64,000 bases of DNA from Saprospiraceae bacterium (GTDB lineage Bacteria; Bacteroidota; Bacteroidia; Chitinophagales; Saprospiraceae): positions 62,001-126,000 of the forward strand of contig JAHDGJ010000001.1 of assembly GCA_020627705.1 (NCBI GenBank). Reading direction: 5' to 3'. This document shows positions 1 through 7,814 of this stretch, piece by piece. Made by a program: the position numbers and the translations under genes. Every line of letters starts with the position of its first letter. Position 1 is the first letter of the stretch. Below the pieces are notes generated by a model. It saw only the letters and a program-made list of their open reading frames with translations, was not told where the DNA came from and searched no databases.

Positions 1-881
1 AAATAGCTTTTTTGGAGTTGATGAAAGGAAACATAGAATTGAATTCTGGATTAGAATCTTCGTTTGTAAATGAGCTGCTTACAAAGGATGGCAACTTAAA
101 AGAAGAAATGAAAGAAAAGGTGAAGTATATAAAGTCTCCATATCTCAATATGGAATACTTAGGAATTAATATGGAGTTGGCAAAGACATCCAAATTGAAT
201 GCTAAAAAAGTACGGCAAGCTTTAAATTATGCCATCAATAGACCTCTAATGTTAAAGGCTTTAAGGAATAATGTTGGGGTTCCTGCAAATGCTGGATTTA
301 TTCCAAGAGGGTTGCCATCTCACAATTCTACTGTGGTTAAAGGCTATAACTATGATTTAGAAAAAGCAAGAGCACTTCTTCAAGAAGCAGGGTTTCCCAA
401 AGGCAATGGGTTGGATCCATTAACCATTTATACAAACTCGGATTACATAGACCTTTGCACATTCATTGCTAAAGAATGGGAAAAGATAGGATTACGCGTC
501 GAAATAGAATTAATGGAGTCTGCAGTGTTGAGGGCTGGAATGCGCAAGTCTTCGATTCCATTATTTCGAGGATCTTGGATCGCAGATTATCCAGATGGAG
601 AAAGCTTTTTGTGTATGTTTTATAGTAAAAATCCTGCTCCTCCAAACTATACAAGGTTTGAAAACAAAGCCTTTGATCAACTCTATGAACGGGCGATACA
701 AGAAAATAATGACAGCCTACGAATTGATTTGTATCAACAAATGGATAAGATACTTGTAGACGAAGCACCAGTTGTGTTTTTATTTTATGATGAGTCTTCC
801 ATTTTTACAACTCCAAACATTGAAAATTTGGAACGGAATGCGTTAAATCAACTCAAGGCTTATCCACTAAAACATCATTAG
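1..881 (+). CDS. ABC transporter substrate-binding protein, family 5 (5' truncated)
   Basis: C-terminal part of an extracytoplasmic solute-binding protein of the oligopeptide/dipeptide/nickel type (SBP family 5). The frame is open to the window edge (from base 3), so the true start lies outside. Visible family features are the stretch KVRQALNYAINRP, the following GxxxPANAGFIPRG region, YDLEKARALLQEAGFP, and a C-terminal block ending in the YQQMDKILVDEAPVVFLFY type of sequence. About 290 residues are present; the family is usually 500-600. It would capture a peptide-like ligand in the periplasm and pass it to an ABC permease; no permease or ATPase gene follows, so either the partners are upstream or the protein is an orphan. 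Its TAG stop interlocks with the TAA stop of the next gene on the other strand. Ligand cannot be told. Confidence 0.9.
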   Translation, partial: IAFLELMKGNIELNSGLESSFVNELLTKDGNLKEEMKEKVKYIKSPYLNMEYLGINMELAKTSKLNAKKVRQALNYAINRPLMLKALRNNVGVPANAGFIPRGLPSHNSTVVKGYNYDLEKARALLQEAGFPKGNGLDPLTIYTNSDYIDLCTFIAKEWEKIGLRVEIELMESAVLRAGMRKSSIPLFRGSWIADYPDGESFLCMFYSKNPAPPNYTRFENKAFDQLYERAIQENNDSLRIDLYQQMDKILVDEAPVVFLFYDESSIFTTPNIENLERNALNQLKAYPLKHH

Positions 882-1903
882 TGAATGTCTCCAGTCGTAA
901 CTCGAACTACTCGGATGGTATACTCTGTCCCTTCGGTAAAAGGCAAGCTGTATTCTTGGCAATTGGCACAATCTGGAAAATAAAAATTATAGACAGGTTT
1001 TAATGGGTATGTTGGAAGGATATTTAGAAGCACTTTTCGAATTTCCAAAAGATCCAAGGCTGTAATACTTGAAGAACTATTGGCATCTGCGGCCAGTAGT
1101 TGGTACGGACTTTCAAAAGGCTGGATGTTTAGCAAATGCTTTTGAATTTGTAGTAAGTCTATAGCGGAAACGCCACTAATTTGTTGTTCTGTATTCAAAA
1201 CACTTAAGGTTGGGTTCAAAACTTCTGGTATATCGTCGCTGGGATAAGTAAAAGTCCCATTTGAAATAAAAGGTGTAATGTTTAAACTATAGTTGGCATC
1301 GCTGTTGGATTTCATGAAAACTTGACTGTTCCCATAAGCAAGAGATACGTTGTGTCTGTCTGTAATGTTTAGGGTATAATTTGATGGAGGCGGAGAGCTT
1401 CCCATTCCATTTGCTCCAGTCTGTGAGATCGCATCATCGAGTCCACTAAGACCAACATCCCATATTACCTCACCGGATGGTGCGATAACAATATAGGTAG
1501 GTGCTCCATAATAGGTACCAAAAGTGCCTGACGTAAATTGGCTGATAGCATCTACAGACCCACCTTGATTACCGGCTGCAGGCATAGTTGTACCATAAGT
1601 AGCTGCAAAATTTGAAACGGCGGAATTGCTGTCGTTCGTTTTATTTGATAATTCAAAAAATTCAACATCGTATTGACCCGCTCCCCAAGACTGATACTTG
1701 TCTTCGTATAGAGGAGCTTGTGCTTGACAGGGAGGGCAATAAGTAAAAAATATTTTTATTGCTACGGTTTTGCCCTGGTTCAAATAATCATCATATAAAT
1801 CATGTTCGACATTGTTGTAATCCGTAACAACAAAATTCTGCGCAACTTGCCCTGATAAGTTTGTCGTTAACATGATAGCTAAAGGAAGTATATATTTGAT
1901 CAC
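878..1903 (-). CDS. Secreted TlpA/redoxin-like protein with dockerin-like C-terminal repeats
   Basis: Starting at GTG 1903 gives 341 residues with an immediate signal peptide (VIKYILPLAIM... then SGQ). I prefer this to ATG 1873, which cuts the hydrophobic core, and to the longer frame, which runs into lipB. Residues 20-165 form a thioredoxin-like fold with a CPPC redox centre at 56-59 (FFTYCPPCQAQAP). Residues about 235-300 hold two dockerin type I-like segments, recognisable by SAIDLLQIQKHLLNI and DANSSSSITALDLLEIRK, the second having the calcium-loop DxNxSxxIT pattern. The last 40 residues include a CANC pair. A periplasmic or surface thiol-disulfide role is likely from the fold; the dockerin partner is unknown and no cohesin is visible here. 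No T9SS sorting domain is obvious. It is transcribed alone, divergently from lipB. Confidence 0.8.
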   Translation of the reverse strand: MIKYILPLAIMLTTNLSGQVAQNFVVTDYNNVEHDLYDDYLNQGKTVAIKIFFTYCPPCQAQAPLYEDKYQSWGAGQYDVEFFELSNKTNDSNSAVSNFAATYGTTMPAAGNQGGSVDAISQFTSGTFGTYYGAPTYIVIAPSGEVIWDVGLSGLDDAISQTGANGMGSSPPPSNYTLNITDRHNVSLAYGNSQVFMKSNSDANYSLNITPFISNGTFTYPSDDIPEVLNPTLSVLNTEQQISGVSAIDLLQIQKHLLNIQPFESPYQLLAADANSSSSITALDLLEIRKVLLNILPTYPLKPVYNFYFPDCANCQEYSLPFTEGTEYTIRVVRVTTGDIH

Positions 1904-1948
1904 AATTATCGATTTTGATCTTTTAAATTTATTGACTTTATAAGTGTA

Positions 1949-2659
1949 ATGAAAGGGCTTCCTAAGCAAAAAGTTGTCGTTCACGAGATGGATCGCATTG
2001 ATTTTTCCACCGCTTGGAAGCTCCAAGAAGAGCGACTCAATGAAATGCGGACAAACAAAACATCGACTAAAATACCGATCGCTCAAAGAAAATGTGTGCA
2101 TCATCTCTTTGTTTGTGAACACAATCCAGTATATACTTTGGGCAAAAGCGGTAAGCAGGAGCATTTATTGTTATCAGAGAAAGAATTGAAAGAAAAAGGA
2201 TTTGAATATTACAAAATCAATAGAGGAGGAGATATTACTTACCACGGTCCTGGACAACTTACGGTATATCCAATTCTTGATTTGGATTTCTTTTATCATG
2301 ACATCCATAGATATGTGCGGAATCTCGAGGAATGCGTGATTCAGTTTTTAAAAAGTTACAATGTTGTAGGTACCAGAATAAAGGGCTTCACTGGTGTTTG
2401 GATTGATGGAAATCCTTCGCGAAAAATTTGCGCTATTGGAGTGCATATGTCTCGTTGGATCAGTATGCATGGTTTTGCCTTGAATATTGAAACTGATTTG
2501 AGCCACTTTGAAAACATAGTCCCATGCGGAATAAACGAGAAAGAAAAAACGATCACAAGTCTTGCTCAGGAGTTAAACAAAGAAATAGATTTGGCGGAAG
2601 CCAAGCATAGGCTTTTAAAGTCTTTTGCAGATTGTTTTGAGGTAGATCTTATCACTTAG
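1949..2659 (+). CDS. lipB: Octanoyltransferase LipB
   Basis: Cytoplasmic enzyme that moves the octanoyl group from acyl carrier protein to lipoyl domains of 2-oxoacid dehydrogenases and the glycine cleavage H protein, the first step of lipoate synthesis. The 236-residue protein has the family hallmark RGGDITYHGPGQ at 92-103, the catalytic lysine at 159 in the RKICAIGV segment, and the catalytic cysteine at 193 in VPCGI. Length matches the family. ATG 1949 is chosen because the protein then begins close to the usual N terminus. The gene is divergent from the redoxin gene with 45 bases between starts, and its TAG stop interlocks with the TAA of the converging phosphoribosyltransferase gene. No lipA is in the window. 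Confidence 0.96.
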   Translation: MKGLPKQKVVVHEMDRIDFSTAWKLQEERLNEMRTNKTSTKIPIAQRKCVHHLFVCEHNPVYTLGKSGKQEHLLLSEKELKEKGFEYYKINRGGDITYHGPGQLTVYPILDLDFFYHDIHRYVRNLEECVIQFLKSYNVVGTRIKGFTGVWIDGNPSRKICAIGVHMSRWISMHGFALNIETDLSHFENIVPCGINEKEKTITSLAQELNKEIDLAEAKHRLLKSFADCFEVDLIT

Positions 2660-3150
2660 TTTAGGACCACGCTCATTTCATTTAAGTTATTAAGATTGAC
2701 ATCAATATGTTCTTGAACTGTAGTGGCAAGTGAAAGTCCTACATAGTCTACCTTTACAGGGAAAGATTTGTGCTTTCTGTCTACAAGTACTGCCACTTCA
2801 ATCTTTTTGGGAAGTGCTTTCAGTAATGGTTGAAATGAATAAAAAAGTGTGCGTCCTGTATTGGCCACGTCATCCACTAACAATATACATTTGTTTTTTA
2901 GCAGGTCGGTGTCGATGTCAAGCTCTATCGGATCTGTTATTGGACTGGCTGGATTTAATCTTACCCTTGATAAAATAATTTCTAATTCGCTAATCTTATT
3001 GAGTTCACGTTTAATTCTTTGGGCAAATGAATAACCATTATTATTTATACCCAATATGAAAATTTTTGTTTCGTCGTGATTTACCTCAAGTATCTGGAAT
3101 GCAAGACGCTTAATTTTTTGTTGAATCTGAGTAGAATTTAGTATTTGCAT
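2656..3150 (-). CDS. Phosphoribosyltransferase family protein (PyrR/Hpt-like)
   Basis: A 164-residue type I phosphoribosyltransferase. The PRPP-binding loop is clear at 89-101 (ILLVDDVANTGRT), and the flexible-loop and hood positions are as expected for a compact member such as PyrR or hypoxanthine phosphoribosyltransferase. The middle shares a layout with the true PyrR at 30780 in this window, but it lacks the strong pyr-specific signatures seen there, so substrate is not assigned. Single-gene transcription unit, converging on lipB with a 4-base stop overlap and diverging from the Fe-S protein gene at 3200. A purine or pyrimidine salvage role follows from the family; a regulatory role is equally possible. 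Confidence 0.85.
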   Translation of the reverse strand: MQILNSTQIQQKIKRLAFQILEVNHDETKIFILGINNNGYSFAQRIKRELNKISELEIILSRVRLNPASPITDPIELDIDTDLLKNKCILLVDDVANTGRTLFYSFQPLLKALPKKIEVAVLVDRKHKSFPVKVDYVGLSLATTVQEHIDVNLNNLNEMSVVLN

Positions 3151-3199
3151 TTTTTAGAATATCTGATTAGAGTCAAAGATCAATTCCTATTTTTGTCCT

Positions 3200-4504
3200 A
3201 TGATCCAACAACTAATATTTGCTGTACTTACTATTGTTGCCGGATGGTTTGCGTTCAGTAATTTCTTTAAAATTAGAAGAAATATTCTTTTGGGTAGAGA
3301 ACTCGAAGAAAATGAAGAGGCAAGTGGAAATTGGAAAAATGTTTTTTTGATCGCTTTTGGTCAAAAGAAAATGTTTAAAAGGTTTGTTCCAGCAGTTTTA
3401 CATTTATTCATTTATGTGGCTTTTTTGTTTACTCAGATAGAATTGATCGAAATATTTATTGATGGGATAACGGGGAAACATAGAATTTTCGCGAGCGCAT
3501 TATCACCTTTTTATGGGTTTCTAATAAGTTTTATCGAAATTTTATCCGTACTAGCCTTTGTAGCTACGGTCATATTCCTTTGGCGAAGAAATTTACTTAA
3601 AGTACCAAGATTGGTAAAATCTGAGATGAACGGGTGGCCAACATTAGATGGAAACTTGATTCTTATAGGAGAAATTTTGTTGTTGCTTGGGATATTTACG
3701 ATGAATGGTACAGATGTACTGCTCCAAAAATTGGATCCAAGTCATTTCCCGTCTACTGGAAACCTAGCAGTGAGTTCGTTTCTAGGTCCGTTCTTATTCG
3801 ACGGTTTAGATGTAGGTACTTTAAAAATTCTTGAACGAACCGGCTGGTGGTTGCATTTTATCACCATTCTAGGTTTTCTAAATTATCTCCCATTTTCAAA
3901 ACATCTACATATATTTTTGGCTTTCCCTAATGTCTATTATTCCAAGGAGCAAAGAGGCGCTATGGAAAACATGCCTCAAATTATGAATGAGGTGAAATCT
4001 ATGATGGGCTTGATTGAAGAAGAAACACCAATGACAGAGGAGCTTCCAGAATTTGGAGCAAAAGATGTCAATGGTTTAAGCTGGAAAAATATTTTGGAAG
4101 CATATACCTGTACCGAATGTGGTAGATGTACCTCAGCGTGTCCAGCAAACATAACGGGTAAAAAACTTTCGCCGCGTAAAGTGATGATGGATGTTAGAGA
4201 TCGGGCAGAAGAAGTCGGAAAAGAATTGGACAAAGGAGTTGCCCTGGAAGAAATTATAAAGGATACAAGTCTATTTGATCGAATCACAGAAGAAGAGCTC
4301 TTTGCTTGCACGGCTTGTAATGCATGTGTGGAAGAGTGTCCTGTAATGATTAACCCCTTGGACGTTATTTTGCAGATGAGAAGATATAAAATTCTCACCG
4401 AGGCAGGAGGACCAAGTGAATGGTTGCCAATGTTTACAAGTATAGAGAACAGTGGATCTGTTTGGCAGGTTTCGGATGCTAGAGATGCATGGACTAAAGA
4501 ATAA
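3200..4504 (+). CDS. Membrane Fe-S oxidoreductase, HdrE/NarI-like plus HdrC-like fusion
   Basis: A 434-residue membrane protein. The N-terminal half has about six hydrophobic helices with histidines placed like b-haem ligands (H68, H219, H235, H237). The C-terminal cytoplasmic half carries two [4Fe-4S] motifs: cysteines 304, 307, 310, 314 (CTECGRCTSACP) and 370, 373, 376, 380 (CTACNACVEECP). This is the architecture of a NarI/HdrE cytochrome b fused to an HdrC-like ferredoxin. Together with the next gene it resembles the HdrDE-type pair, so it probably transfers electrons between the quinone pool and a soluble acceptor. A coenzyme M/B heterodisulfide is not expected in this lineage and the natural substrate is unknown. 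The next gene starts 5 bases after the stop, so co-transcription is near certain. Confidence 0.85.
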   Translation: MIQQLIFAVLTIVAGWFAFSNFFKIRRNILLGRELEENEEASGNWKNVFLIAFGQKKMFKRFVPAVLHLFIYVAFLFTQIELIEIFIDGITGKHRIFASALSPFYGFLISFIEILSVLAFVATVIFLWRRNLLKVPRLVKSEMNGWPTLDGNLILIGEILLLLGIFTMNGTDVLLQKLDPSHFPSTGNLAVSSFLGPFLFDGLDVGTLKILERTGWWLHFITILGFLNYLPFSKHLHIFLAFPNVYYSKEQRGAMENMPQIMNEVKSMMGLIEEETPMTEELPEFGAKDVNGLSWKNILEAYTCTECGRCTSACPANITGKKLSPRKVMMDVRDRAEEVGKELDKGVALEEIIKDTSLFDRITEEELFACTACNACVEECPVMINPLDVILQMRRYKILTEAGGPSEWLPMFTSIENSGSVWQVSDARDAWTKE

Positions 4505-4509
4505 ATCTT

Positions 4510-5286
4510 ATGAGTAAAGTAAAAACAATAGCCGAAATGAAAGCCGAGGGCAAAAGCCCTGAGGTATTTTTTTGGGTTGGTTGTGCAGGCAGTTTTGATG
4601 CCAGAGCACAAAGAGTAACCAAAGCATTAGTCAAAATACTTGATTCAGTTGGTATTGATTATGCTATTTTGGGAAGCGAAGAATCGTGCACCGGGGATCC
4701 AGCCCGTCGAGCTGGAAATGAGTTTGTATTTCAAATGACTGCATTGCAAAATATTGAAACACTCAATATGTATGAGGTTAAAAAAATGATTACTGCTTGC
4801 CCGCATTGTTTTAATACCATAAAAAATGATTATCCAGCTTTAGGAGGAAACTATGAAATTCAGCACCATACGCAATTTATCAATGCTTTAATCGCAGAAG
4901 GTAAGTTGAAGATTGACGGTGGGGGATTTGAAGGTAAAAAGATTACCTACCATGATTCTTGTTATTTGGGAAGAGTGAATGATGAATATATTGCGCCAAG
5001 AAAGGTGATGGAAGCTTTGGATATAGATCTTATTGAGCTCAAGAGATCAAAGAAAAATGGTCTTTGTTGCGGTGCCGGAGGAGCGCAAATGTTTAAAGAA
5101 GACGAACCAGGAAATACAAGAATCAACGAAAAAAGAATGGATGAAATCATTGCGACGGGTGCAGATATTGTTGCAGCTAATTGTCCATTTTGCATTACGA
5201 TGTTGGGCGATGGGGCCAAAGCCAAAGAATCAGATGTAATGGTATATGATATTTCTGAGTTAATCGTACAATCAAACAATCTCTAA
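4510..5286 (+). CDS. CCG-domain (Fe-S)-binding protein, HdrB/HdrD-like
   Basis: A 258-residue cytoplasmic protein with the cysteine-rich CCG domain twice, as in the catalytic subunits of heterodisulfide reductases, glycolate oxidase GlpC/GlcF and LutA/LldE. The first copy uses C25, C60 and the CPHC pair at 97-100. The second uses C151, the C186-C187-G core (GLCCGAGGAQMF) and the CPFC pair at 225-228. In the family these domains bind a non-cubane Fe-S cluster that acts directly on disulfide or related chemistry. Sandwiched between the membrane Fe-S subunit (5 bases upstream) and a conserved small gene (2 bases downstream), it is the likely catalytic subunit of that complex. No flavoprotein subunit is encoded nearby. 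Confidence 0.88.
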   Translation: MSKVKTIAEMKAEGKSPEVFFWVGCAGSFDARAQRVTKALVKILDSVGIDYAILGSEESCTGDPARRAGNEFVFQMTALQNIETLNMYEVKKMITACPHCFNTIKNDYPALGGNYEIQHHTQFINALIAEGKLKIDGGGFEGKKITYHDSCYLGRVNDEYIAPRKVMEALDIDLIELKRSKKNGLCCGAGGAQMFKEDEPGNTRINEKRMDEIIATGADIVAANCPFCITMLGDGAKAKESDVMVYDISELIVQSNNL

Positions 5287-5288
5287 AA

Positions 5289-5774
5289 ATGGTTTTAGAT
5301 CTTATTGCTTTATCTTCTGAATCACGTGTTTGGATATATGTGGCGGATAGAGAACTTACATATGACGAAATATATATTGTTAGAGACAAATTAGAAGGGT
5401 TTTTAAACAATTGGGCGAGTCATAATGTGTCATTAGATTGTTACGGCAATGTGTTCCATAAAAGATTTTTAGCCTTATTTGTGGATCCTTCACGTTCTGG
5501 AGCAAGTGGTTGCTCTATTGATAGTTCTGTACATTTTATCGAAGAACTTGGGAAAGAACTTGGGGTTGATTTTTTTAACCGAAGACAATACAGTTATTTC
5601 CAGGCGGATGAGGAAATTATTACTTTATCTGAATCTGATTTTAAGGAGAAGTACGTTCAAAAAGAAATAGATGGAGATACTTTAGTATTTGATCATTTAG
5701 TAAACTCAAAAGAAAAATTCATCAACCAATGGGTTCGCCCTTTGAGTACCTCATGGTTGACAAGAATACTATAG
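5289..5774 (+). CDS. Conserved Bacteroidota protein (often labelled 'ABC transporter ATPase')
   Basis: A 161-residue soluble protein with no signal peptide. It belongs to a family that I recognise from Bacteroidota, where it commonly follows the HdrB-like Fe-S gene and is frequently called an ABC transporter ATPase; no Walker A, signature or Walker B motif is present, so that label is not supported. Features visible are an N-terminal SESRVWIYVADREL block, a central FLALFVDPSRSGASGCSIDSS block with two conserved-looking serines and one cysteine, and a C-terminal region rich in acidic residues. It starts 2 bases after the Fe-S gene, so it belongs to the same operon and may be an assembly or accessory factor for it; this is inference from position only. 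Confidence 0.75.
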   Translation: MVLDLIALSSESRVWIYVADRELTYDEIYIVRDKLEGFLNNWASHNVSLDCYGNVFHKRFLALFVDPSRSGASGCSIDSSVHFIEELGKELGVDFFNRRQYSYFQADEEIITLSESDFKEKYVQKEIDGDTLVFDHLVNSKEKFINQWVRPLSTSWLTRIL

Positions 5775-5775
5775 G

Positions 5776-6231
5776 TCAATAAGTAACTTTTTCCAGGATA
5801 TCAAGGTTGCTAAAAAACTCGATGTTATCCAGTGTTATGCTGTTTCCTCTTTTGGTTGTTGCCACTTTTATGCTAACCGCAAGTCTGTGTCTTTTGTCCA
5901 ACCATCTATATTCTTTTAAGAACTTGTTTCCTTTTTGAACAATTTCTTCATCATCTCTGTCCCAATCCGCTTTTCGTAAAGCCTCTGCATATGAAGCCGT
6001 TGTTTTTTTAAATGCATTCAAATCAGGCGCGTTTTCTTTATCGTATTGACCGTGTAATACCGCGCCTCTAAACGAACTAATCGAATAAAGGACCACATCA
6101 GAAAAATCTTGAGCGGTCGAAGCGCCACTAAAATTGAGATCCTTTGGTTGAGATGGCGTAGAAGAATTTCCACATGAATACATCAGGAAAGTGGCGAATA
6201 CAACAAAGCAAATGGAAGGAATATGTTTCAT
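5776..6231 (-). CDS. Small predicted lipoprotein of unknown function
   Basis: A 151-residue protein with a type II signal peptide: basic start, hydrophobic core, then FLMYSC with the lipidated cysteine at residue 20 followed by a Gly/Asn/Ser-rich linker. The mature part is mostly helical, rich in charged residues (for example YAEALRKADWDRDDEE), then ends with two likely beta strands. I do not recognise a family. It converges on the preceding operon with one base between stops, and its upstream neighbour at 6319 is divergent. It would sit in the inner leaflet of the outer membrane or in the inner membrane; function is open. Confidence 0.7.
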   Translation of the reverse strand: MKHIPSICFVVFATFLMYSCGNSSTPSQPKDLNFSGASTAQDFSDVVLYSISSFRGAVLHGQYDKENAPDLNAFKKTTASYAEALRKADWDRDDEEIVQKGNKFLKEYRWLDKRHRLAVSIKVATTKRGNSITLDNIEFFSNLDILEKVTY

Positions 6232-6318
6232 CTAAAATTTTAAGTGCGCAAAGATTGCATAATTTTAAGTAACGCAGCGTATTGCAGTATAGTATAATGT
6301 TATTCTTAATTTGATATC

Positions 6319-6588
6319 ATGATAATTACAGTTGAAATCTCACATTACCCATTGAATCAAGAGTACGAAACGTCCATACTTAGCCTAATCGATACATTAA
6401 AGACGAATCCTAGGTTGATTGTAGTATCCAACGCAATGAGTACTCAATTAAAAGGAGAGGTAGAAGAAGTCTTCCATTCAATAAAGAAGGGATTACTCGA
6501 TGTATATCAAAATCAAGAACTGAGTTCTACCGTTCTAAAAATAATAAACAAAGATTTGCCTATCGAAAACGGCATTCTAAACTTTTGA
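6319..6588 (+). CDS. YkoF/MTH1187-type thiamine-binding domain protein
   Basis: A small 89-residue soluble protein. The pattern VEISHYPLNQEY near the N terminus, a mid-protein LIVVSNAMSTQLKGE block and the compact alternating strand-helix order fit the YkoF / MTH1187 (thiamine- or hydroxymethylpyrimidine-binding) superfamily, whose members form single ferredoxin-like domains that dimerise. Family members bind thiamine-related ligands, but ligand here is not proved. The gene stands alone, 87 bases from the divergent lipoprotein gene and 196 bases before porP. The downstream gap holds two weak inverted repeats, at about 6621-6636 and 6656-6680, neither a convincing terminator. Confidence 0.7.
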   Translation: MIITVEISHYPLNQEYETSILSLIDTLKTNPRLIVVSNAMSTQLKGEVEEVFHSIKKGLLDVYQNQELSSTVLKIINKDLPIENGILNF

Positions 6589-6784
6589 TGCCTTTAGCAT
6601 TTATTTCTTTTTTGAGTTCCCCCACGTACATGCGGGCCTTATTCTTTTTGAAGTTTTAGTACAGTTTTTGCACTAAAAAACCTTGATAATCAGTGAATTA
6701 CGAATTGTTCTGTAAGGAGCTGAATATCACGTACTAATACTTTACAATTTTAACTTATATCTGGAACCTATAGATTAAGGAGTT

Positions 6785-7795
6785 ATGAGATTAAGAACCG
6801 CCGCATTACTATTCTTGTTTTTTCTCAAAATAAATTTTGGGAATTCTCAAGACATACATTACTCTCAATTTTACAATTCACCGATTAATATTAACCCTGC
6901 GAAAGTCGGAATTTTCAATGGAGATACAAGGTTTAATGCTAGCATTAGAGACCAATGGAGAGGTGTCCCGGTGCCTTGGACTACCGTCTCTTTGTCCTAT
7001 GATCGGAAGTTTTTAATGAACAATTCGGAAAAGTCTTTCTTTTCGGCTGGTTTACTCTACAATTATGACAGACAAGGGGATGCTCAAATAAGTTTAAATA
7101 ATTTAAACCTTGCGTTTAGTTACACAAGATTGTTATCAAAAAATCATGTGCTCTCAGGTGGTGCGATGCTGGGTTTTGCTTCAAGAGGCTTTGATCCTGA
7201 AAATCTAACATGGGACAGACAATGGGTTGATGGCGAGTTATTTACTTCATTGTCAAGCGGAGAAAGTTTTGATATGGAACGTGTGAATTTTTTGGAAAAT
7301 GCCATAGGACTGAATTACAGATACCAAAAAAGTAGCCGAACCAAATTGGATATTGGAGTAGGTGCCTATCATTTAATACAACCTGAATCAAACTTTTATT
7401 CCAATTCCTCACAAAAGTTACCCAGAAGGTTTTCAATCTCAGGTATTGGTTCTATAAAACTTACAGAACGATTTGATTTACAACTTAATGTCATGCAGCA
7501 AATGCAGGATGAATATGCCGAAACCATTTTGGGTGCTCTGGGAAGGTTTTATCTAAATCAACAGCGAGGGAAAGTGACAACGCTTGAGTTTGGGATTGGC
7601 TATCGTACAAACCATGCTTTGTTTCCTACACTTGGCATTAGATACAATGAATTTTATTTGAGTGGGAGTTATGATATAGATCTTTCAGAATTTGGAAATG
7701 CGCATGGTAAAAATGGTGGCCCAGAAATCCATTTTACTTACATCATGACCTCAGTGAAGCCCTTGAGGTATTTTAAAATCTGCCCAATATTTTAA
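6785..7795 (+). CDS. PorP/SprF family T9SS-associated outer-membrane barrel
   Basis: A 336-residue outer-membrane protein with a clear signal peptide ending near GNSQ. The mature start DIHYSQFYNSPININPAKVG is the hallmark of the PorP/SprF family, and the rest has the expected alternating amphipathic strands with aromatic girdles. SprF is needed for export and anchoring of the SprB adhesin in gliding flavobacteria, and PorP is a T9SS component in Porphyromonas. Genomes carry many paralogues, each often next to a type B sorted surface protein, as here: a PorE-like gene follows after 19 bases and a giant type B protein after that. I infer that this copy serves that protein. AAGGAG at 6777-6782 is just ahead of the ATG and fixes the start. 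Confidence 0.92.
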   Translation: MRLRTAALLFLFFLKINFGNSQDIHYSQFYNSPININPAKVGIFNGDTRFNASIRDQWRGVPVPWTTVSLSYDRKFLMNNSEKSFFSAGLLYNYDRQGDAQISLNNLNLAFSYTRLLSKNHVLSGGAMLGFASRGFDPENLTWDRQWVDGELFTSLSSGESFDMERVNFLENAIGLNYRYQKSSRTKLDIGVGAYHLIQPESNFYSNSSQKLPRRFSISGIGSIKLTERFDLQLNVMQQMQDEYAETILGALGRFYLNQQRGKVTTLEFGIGYRTNHALFPTLGIRYNEFYLSGSYDIDLSEFGNAHGKNGGPEIHFTYIMTSVKPLRYFKICPIF

Positions 7796-7814
7796 GTCAA
7801 CACAAGCGAACATT

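Noticed and set aside
3976-4611. 211-codon open frame on the minus strand
   Set aside because: It lies antisense to the Fe-S gene pair, whose family motifs are clear; the translated sequence shows no coherent domain.
6589-6784. Possible tRNA, small RNA or terminator in the longest gap of the first 10 kb
   Set aside because: No tRNA cloverleaf is found. Inverted repeats at 6621-6636 and 6656-6680 are short, mismatched or AT-only and lack a good T run.
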